Source: Caenorhabditis elegans (taxonomy: Eukaryota > Nematoda > Chromadorea > Rhabditida > Rhabditidae). From it: a DNA stretch of 64,000 nt. Positions 58,824 through 64,000 of the stretch are shown piece by piece (positions within the stretch are counted from its first letter, which is position 1; every line of letters begins with the position of its first letter). The notes below the pieces were generated by a model that searched no databases, was not told the DNA's origin, and worked only from the letters and a program-made list of their open reading frames with translations. The position numbers and the translations under genes are program-made. The stretch lies in the NCBI RefSeq assembly GCF_000002985.6, contig NC_003281.10, positions 7,874,001-7,938,000 on the forward strand, given 5' to 3'.

Positions 58824-59839
58824 TTATTTTATATTCTTCATTTTTTGTTTTGTTTTTTATTTTACCATTTTTCCCGATTTGTATATGATCTCCACGGTTG
58901 TTATTATTATTATTTTTCAAGTTTTTTTACCTAACTTATTGATTTTTATACATATCTTTAACGTGATGTTTCCCGTATAAAATCAGAGCTCTTTTTTATC
59001 TTAAAGTTTTACTAAAACCGAACATCGTAACTTATTCGATGAAAATTTTACTTATTGTTCTCAAATATATTTTCTCAACGAGTAAGTCGGTCTCGAGCAA
59101 TCAGGTGTTTCATTTTGTTGTTTTTAAGGTCTCTGTGCCAACTGTTTTTGTGATTGTTTACTCAAAAACTACTAAACTTTAGAAGTAAATTTGTTTCAAT
59201 TTTGGCAAATCCCCGATATCGAGCCCGATTCCTTTTTTAAACTGAAATTGTTTAGATTTCGCAATCACATAGAAATTATTGAAAAATTCGAAATTTCACG
59301 AAAAAATGTAATATGCTCACATTTTCCAAAACTTTATTTCCATGTAATTCAAAGTAACTTTTATTTTTCGGGAAAATTCGAAAGAAATTAATTCTGCGAA
59401 ATTATTTTGTTTTCGAAAATTATCAGAATCTCAACAAACATGTTCAAAAGATTTTTCTGATTTTCCGAATTTAATTTAGTTTTTAGCAGTGAAATTCAAT
59501 TAAAAAAACTGGTTATTTTCGTAAAAGTTTTCATAATTGTCATTTTCTTATCATCTTCATTATTATTTCTCTATCTTTTACAACCACTGTGTTCTCTCTT
59601 CACTTTCATATTCTTATCTAGTTTCTCGCATCTACTTTTTCCCAATTGTCTCTAAGAAAACAGACAAATTCAATTTAATATTTATGCTACCCCGCCTATT
59701 TCTCACTATTTTACCAGTTTGCTCACCCAGTATTTCTAATAAAACTTCAAAAAAATTTCGGGATGCTCATGCCAATCATGTTTGTATCCGCATTATGGAA
59801 TCTCAAAATGTAAATAATCTTCAGGTATTTTTATTCGAG
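58824..59839. other. Region between npp-15 and ran-2
   Basis: About 1 kb, AT-rich, holding the npp-15 3' UTR and the ran-2 promoter or 5' leader. The ran-2 frame stays open upstream to 59537 but that stretch is pyrimidine-rich and intron-like. No other gene seen. Confidence 0.45.
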
Positions 59840-62800
59840 ATGGACCTCAACAATACACTCTCCTTTTTTGGAAAGCAACTAAAACTGGATACCGAGGAAG
59901 AAAGTAATAAACGTTTTTTTAAAAACAGTAAACTAAATATACTATTTTCAGTTTCGAAAGTAATTGATCAAATCCGAAAACATCTCAACTTGGAGGTTCT
60001 TGACTTTCGTGGTAACACGCTCAGTGTTTTGGCTGGAAAATTAATCGCAGAATCACTGAAAACGCGGAGGGAGTTAAAGGAATGCATATGGAGTGATATG
60101 TTCACGGGTCGACTGAAAGATGAAATTCCTCTTGTTCTTGATGCTCTTGGAGAGGCATTGACGGCTTCTGGATGTCGTCTTACTACTCTTGATCTATCGG
60201 ATAATGCTTTTGGAGCTGGATTGTCAACATGTTTATTCAATAAAGTTTAGATTTAATCTCAACTTTTAATTGCAGCTCTCTACAATTTCCTGCAATCACC
60301 AGCCTTGTACTCACTAGAAAACCTTATTCTCAATAATAACGGTCTAGGTTTGGCGGGAAAAACAGTCGGAAAAGCTCTTTGCTCACTCATTGATGCATCG
60401 AAAAAAGCTGGAACACCACTGAAATTGAAGAAATTTGTTTGTGGAAGAAATCGCCTGGAAGTTGAATCCACGATTGCCCTCTCTGACGCATTTATTGTAA
60501 GATAAATAACTTAAACTCATAATAACTCAAAATTATTTTTTAGAAATTGGGGACACTTGAAGAGATTCGCCTTCCTCAAAATGGAATCCGAGATGACGGA
60601 ATTATTGCACTTGCTGAAGCTTTTCGGATGAATAAGAAATTAAGAATTATTGACATCAATGATAATTTCTGTTGTCCAGAAGGAGCAATTCAAATTTCTG
60701 AAGTTCTTTCGGATCTTCAATTTATCGAAGTTTTGGATCTTGGTGATTGTGTCTGCGATGATCCGGGAGTTCTTGCCATCATAGCAGAACTCGACAAAAT
60801 AAATCGAGATTGTCTGAAGAAAGTCGTTCTCAGTGGAAACAATATCACTTCTGATGTTATTGATGAGATTGGAGCTTGCTTTAATTCTCCTAAAATGTGC
60901 CACGTGTAAGCTTTGCATTTAGTAGGAAATTCAAATGTTCTTGAAACATTAAATAATTTTCAGAAAAGTTGACATTTCTGTGAACATGTTTGGTAAAGAT
61001 TTCGACAGTGCCAAGGCAAGACACGGAAAAGGAAATATTGACTTTGGTAGAAGAGGTGATGATGAATTGTTATCGTCTGATGAAGAAGAAGAACAAGGTG
61101 CAGAAGATGCAAGTATGGAAGAAGGTAATTTTATTTTTCATATTGTTGAAACAATTTTTTCTAAAAAAATAGCGGCAAAAGAGAACTTAAAATAAAAAAA
61201 ACCTTTTTGAAGTTTACTGAAAGCATTTTTACTAGCTTAGATACCTGTAAAACTCGAGTGTTCATTTTTACAATTTTTTAAAAAATTTTTGAGGTACCTA
61301 CCTTTTTGAGGTGAGTTCTGTAAGTATTTTGGAAAATCGATTTTTGTTTGAAAAATCTAAATTTTTTCACCAAACTTGATTAAGAATTTTTCGAAATTTC
61401 CCGAAAAATTACAATTGTGCCAAATAACAGCCCAGCCCAGCGACTTTTAATGGAAAAATGATTATTAAAAAAATATTTTCAGATGCTTTCAACACATCAC
61501 GTGAAACCGTGATAGATCGTTCGAATTTACACGAAGCTTCTGCTGATGAAATGATGAATGATCTGATGAACAAAGGTTTCGGATGTATGAAGATTGAAGA
61601 CAATCAGCAAAACAGCAATGGCAATGGAATGGTTTCTTTCTTGGACAAATCATTAAAGCTTGATACTGCAGAAAGTGCTGAGCCTGTGGTTAAAGTGATT
61701 GCAGCTGCAAGTTCTATGAAAGCATTGGAATTAAGAGGAAACACCCTTGGAATTGCGGCAGGAAATGTGATTGCAAAAGCTTTAGAGAGTCATCCAGAGC
61801 TCGAGAGATGTCTTTGGAGTGATTTGTTCACTGGACGCCTCAAAAACGAAATTCCACCGATTCTAGAAGCTCTTGGAAAGGCTATGATGACTGCTGGATG
61901 TAAGATCAAAGAGCTTGACTTGTCTGACAACGCCTTTGGACCAATTGGAGCTGATGCTCTCAAGGATCTTTTGGAATCACCGTCATCATTCTCTTTGGAA
62001 GTCTTGAAGCTTAACAACAATGGATTAGGAATAGGAGGAAAACAAATCGCAAAATCATTGACTGAGTGTCTCAGAAAGTCAATTGCTGTGGGAGGCGAGA
62101 ATCGATTGAGATTGAAAACATTTATTGCTGGAAGAAATCGTTTGGAAAATCCAGGAGCACATGCACTGGCGGCTACTTTTAAGGTATTTATAGTTAAACA
62201 CTTTAATTTCTAAAACTTATTTTTAGGCTCTTGAAACGGTTGAATGGTTTGATGTTCGTCAAAATGGAATTCATGAAGAAGGAATTCGTGCTCTGGTGGC
62301 TGCATTGAAACACAACAGAAATCTTCGATATCTCTGGCTTGAAGACAATACAGTACTCCCCAAGGGTGCAAAGGCTCTTGCAAAAACTCTGGAATCTTGG
62401 CCGAAGTTAGAAGTTTTGAATTTGTCAGACTGTTTGATTCGTGACGCTGGATGCAATTACATTATTGATCACTTGAATCCTCAACATCATCGCCATCTTA
62501 AAAATGTTTACCTTTGCGGAAACGAGCTCACACCACCCGTCGCTAAGCTCCTGATTCAAAAATGGTCAAAGTTTGATGGTCTTACACCGAAACCAGTGCT
62601 TCATATTCATACCAATTCGTTTGGTGATGAATTCTCTGATGTTGCTGGAATGGCACCGGAAAATGTGAATGTTGGAGATGAAGATGATGATTTGGGAAGT
62701 TTGGATGGAGATCAAGAGGAGTACAATAGTAAATCGTCAGATTCGGAAGATGCAGATTTGGATGATGACGATGAAGATGATGATGAGGAAGCGGAGATTC

Positions 62801-63362
62801 AGATTATCGACAATGGAGAATCACAGTTAAAACTTGCAATGGATCGAATTGATCGTCTGGATATCGACTTTGAAAGCAGATTCCAGGAAGACACTGCACG
62901 TGTTATTCTTCAACTTTCAGCACCTCTCAAAAGTTGTAAAATGAGTGAGCCAGCTTTGCAAAGAGCTATTGAAGTTGCAGGTAAGAAATATAAAAATATT
63001 TTAATATAACTACTTTCAATTTTTAAGAAAATATCGTCCGCCGAGTGGAGTCTGTCAAGCGTAACCCGATTCCGGCCACAACTCAATTAGTTAACAATAT
63101 TGTTGCTCAATGTGCAGGAACAGGAGTTAAGGTAGGTATTTTTCAAGCTTATTCTAAAAAACGTTTAATATATGAGACAGACTTTACAGGCTGAAACTGA
63201 TTGGGGATATGGTGCCGATCCACAAGTGATTTCACGTTTGTTCTCGGAACTTGTTGCTCGCGGCCATTTCAAGTTGGAGCTGGCTCTCCTTCAACGCTTT
63301 TTCGTAAGTCTCACAACTATATTTTATGGTTATTTTTTTCAATTTTTCAGCCTTCACAATAA
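59840..63362 (+). CDS. ran-2: Ran GTPase-activating protein with two tandem RanGAP leucine-rich domains
   Basis: Cytoplasmic activator of Ran GTP hydrolysis, setting the gradient for nuclear transport and mitosis. Exons 59840-59903, 59952-60230, 60276-60496, 60544-60905, 60964-61124, 61483-62183, 62227-62980, 63028-63131, 63190-63303 and 63351-63362 give 923 residues. The first leucine-rich domain (about 10-320) contains WSDMFTGRLKDEIP with the catalytic-type arginine at residue 75 (yeast Rna1p Arg74), plus LDLSDNAFG. An acidic linker (SSDEEEEQGAEDASMEE) leads into a second complete domain (about 405-700) with WSDLFTGRLKNEIP (Arg 481) and LDLSDNAFGP, then a longer acidic stretch and a helical C-terminal domain. 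Start choice is uncertain: in-frame ATGs exist at 59795 and 59684; 59840 was chosen because the family numbering fits. Confidence 0.9.
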
Positions 63363-63856
63363 TCGAGCTTCTCTACACGATATCCCAGTCTTCGCGATTT
63401 TTTTACATGATTTCAGATAAGCCGTGGTTATTTTATATTTGGATCTACAATACATGTATTATTCATCGTATCGTGAACAATATATTTCTTCAACTTCCAA
63501 TGTATACACGAGTTATCAATTTGTTTTAATTTTGTTTCTCTAATTTCCACTAATTTTTAGTTTAATACTTTAAATCTCTTTCTTGTACGTGTAAATGCTT
63601 CAATCCGTTTTTCAAGTAAATTTTTGTGAACGAAGTTGTTTTTATGATTACATGTTTTATGTCTTTGTGAACTTTTTTAATTTTGAGATGAATAAAGCAT
63701 TTTCTACAGTTCCTGTATCGAAACCTCAAATTCAAAAATAATTTTGAGGGGAAATAACATTTAGTAATACGAAAACAGATATCAAATTTCAAATGAGTAA
63801 GTTTATATTAATTCATCATTTTTTGTTTATCAACATCATTCCTTCAATCATCCCCA
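63363..63856. other. Short spacer between ran-2 and the galactocerebrosidase-like gene
   Basis: 494 AT-rich bases with the ran-2 3' UTR; AATAAA at about 63690. A minus-strand frame at 63562-63792 has no support. Confidence 0.4.
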
Positions 63857-64000
63857 ATGTTTTCAATATTTATAAAAATTATCTTGATTTTACCAAGTAT
63901 TGCAACTAAAACAAATAATATAGACATAAAATCATGGAGATCTGCTCAAACTTTTGATGGATTTGGTGCAGTCAGTGGTGGAGGGGTAGGATTCAGTCCA
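63857..64000 (+). CDS. Galactocerebrosidase-like glycoside hydrolase, N-terminal fragment (runs off window)
   Basis: The final 144 bases are open from an ATG at 63857 to the window end. They encode a short hydrophobic signal peptide (MFSIFIKIILILPSIAT) followed by SAQTFDGFGAVSGGGVGFSP. The FDG(I/F)GAVSGGG sequence is the N-terminal hallmark of galactosylceramidase (GALC, glycoside hydrolase family 59), the lysosomal enzyme that hydrolyses galactosylceramide; human GALC reads FDGIGAVSGGGATS. Only 48 codons are visible, so integrity of the catalytic glutamates cannot be judged. The start is the first ATG of the frame and fits a signal peptide. Confidence 0.75.
   Translation, partial: MFSIFIKIILILPSIATKTNNIDIKSWRSAQTFDGFGAVSGGGVGFSP

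Noticed and set aside
59537-59839. Upstream extension of the ran-2 frame to an ATG at 59537
   Set aside because: The extension is pyrimidine-rich and intron-like, and the family numbering of the catalytic arginine fits a start near 59840.
1-64000. CRISPR arrays, tRNA/rRNA genes, retrotransposon or viral genes, prokaryotic operons
   Set aside because: Looked for direct-repeat arrays, cloverleaf-like sequences with A/B boxes and reverse-transcriptase or integrase motifs; none was recognised by eye. A dedicated scan would be needed to exclude small RNA genes.

Overview
The window is nematode nuclear DNA. It is AT-rich, with short introns that begin GTAAG and end TTTTCAG, many 3' splice acceptors placed just upstream of start codons (typical of SL trans-splicing), dense genes on both strands, and palindromic intronic repeats of the kind common in Caenorhabditis. 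Gene content and order (tyrosinase, sup-18, TIPRL, BAG6-like, FAHD1, bestrophin, pcp-5, gly-3, LOTUS/Tudor gene, npp-15, ran-2, galactocerebrosidase-like) together with exact reconstructed lengths (for example 612 codons for GLY-3 and 325 for SUP-18) point to Caenorhabditis, most likely C. elegans chromosome III in the C02C2/ZK688/C29E4 region. That assignment rests on memory of gene names; no database was consulted. Exon models were built by hand, requiring GT/AG boundaries and continuous phase in every gene, but none was checked against transcripts.

Layout. 1-3 kb: 3' part of a secreted tyrosinase with two ShK domains (+). 3.2-4.9 kb: sup-18, a membrane iodotyrosine-deiodinase homologue (-). 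7.2-17.6 kb: three same-strand (-) genes, in transcription order a BAG6-like ubiquitin-domain protein of 1653 residues, a 168-residue predicted tail-anchored membrane protein, and a TIPRL/TIP41 protein; possibly an operon. 19.8-21.3 kb: FAHD1 acylpyruvase and a 74-residue membrane protein (+). 21.8-23 kb: a four-span membrane protein with PPxY tail motifs (-). 23-27 kb: gene-poor. 27-30.2 kb: a bestrophin chloride channel (+). 31-33.4 kb: the S28 serine carboxypeptidase pcp-5 (-). 33.7-40.3 kb: small genes (59-, 80-, 192-, 147- and 158-residue products), one an MSP-domain gene, next to a broken sperm-type MSP-domain copy.

40.7-43.8 kb: gly-3, a Golgi polypeptide GalNAc-transferase (-). 44.3-50.9 kb: a LOTUS plus double-Tudor gene (-) with two promoters; two plus-strand genes (an MCFD2-like EF-hand protein and a 65-residue membrane protein) are nested in its introns. 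53-54.6 kb: a two-finger C2H2 gene (-). 55-58.8 kb: npp-15, the Nup133 nucleoporin (+). 59.8-63.4 kb: ran-2, a RanGAP whose gene encodes two successive RanGAP leucine-rich domains, each with its own catalytic-type arginine. 63.86 kb to the end: the first 48 codons of a galactocerebrosidase-like gene.

Themes. Nuclear transport is represented by adjacent npp-15 and ran-2. Membrane-protein and proteostasis functions cluster at 7-17 kb. Introns carry many palindromic, MITE-like elements, including at least six copies of one family. I saw no CRISPR, prokaryotic, viral or retrotransposon genes, and no convincing tRNA or rRNA gene. The most unusual items are the double RanGAP, the BAG6-like/tail-anchored/TIPRL cluster, the dual-promoter LOTUS-Tudor gene with nested genes, and a 74-nt hairpin at 30.9 kb whose only mismatches are G-U pairs on one strand.
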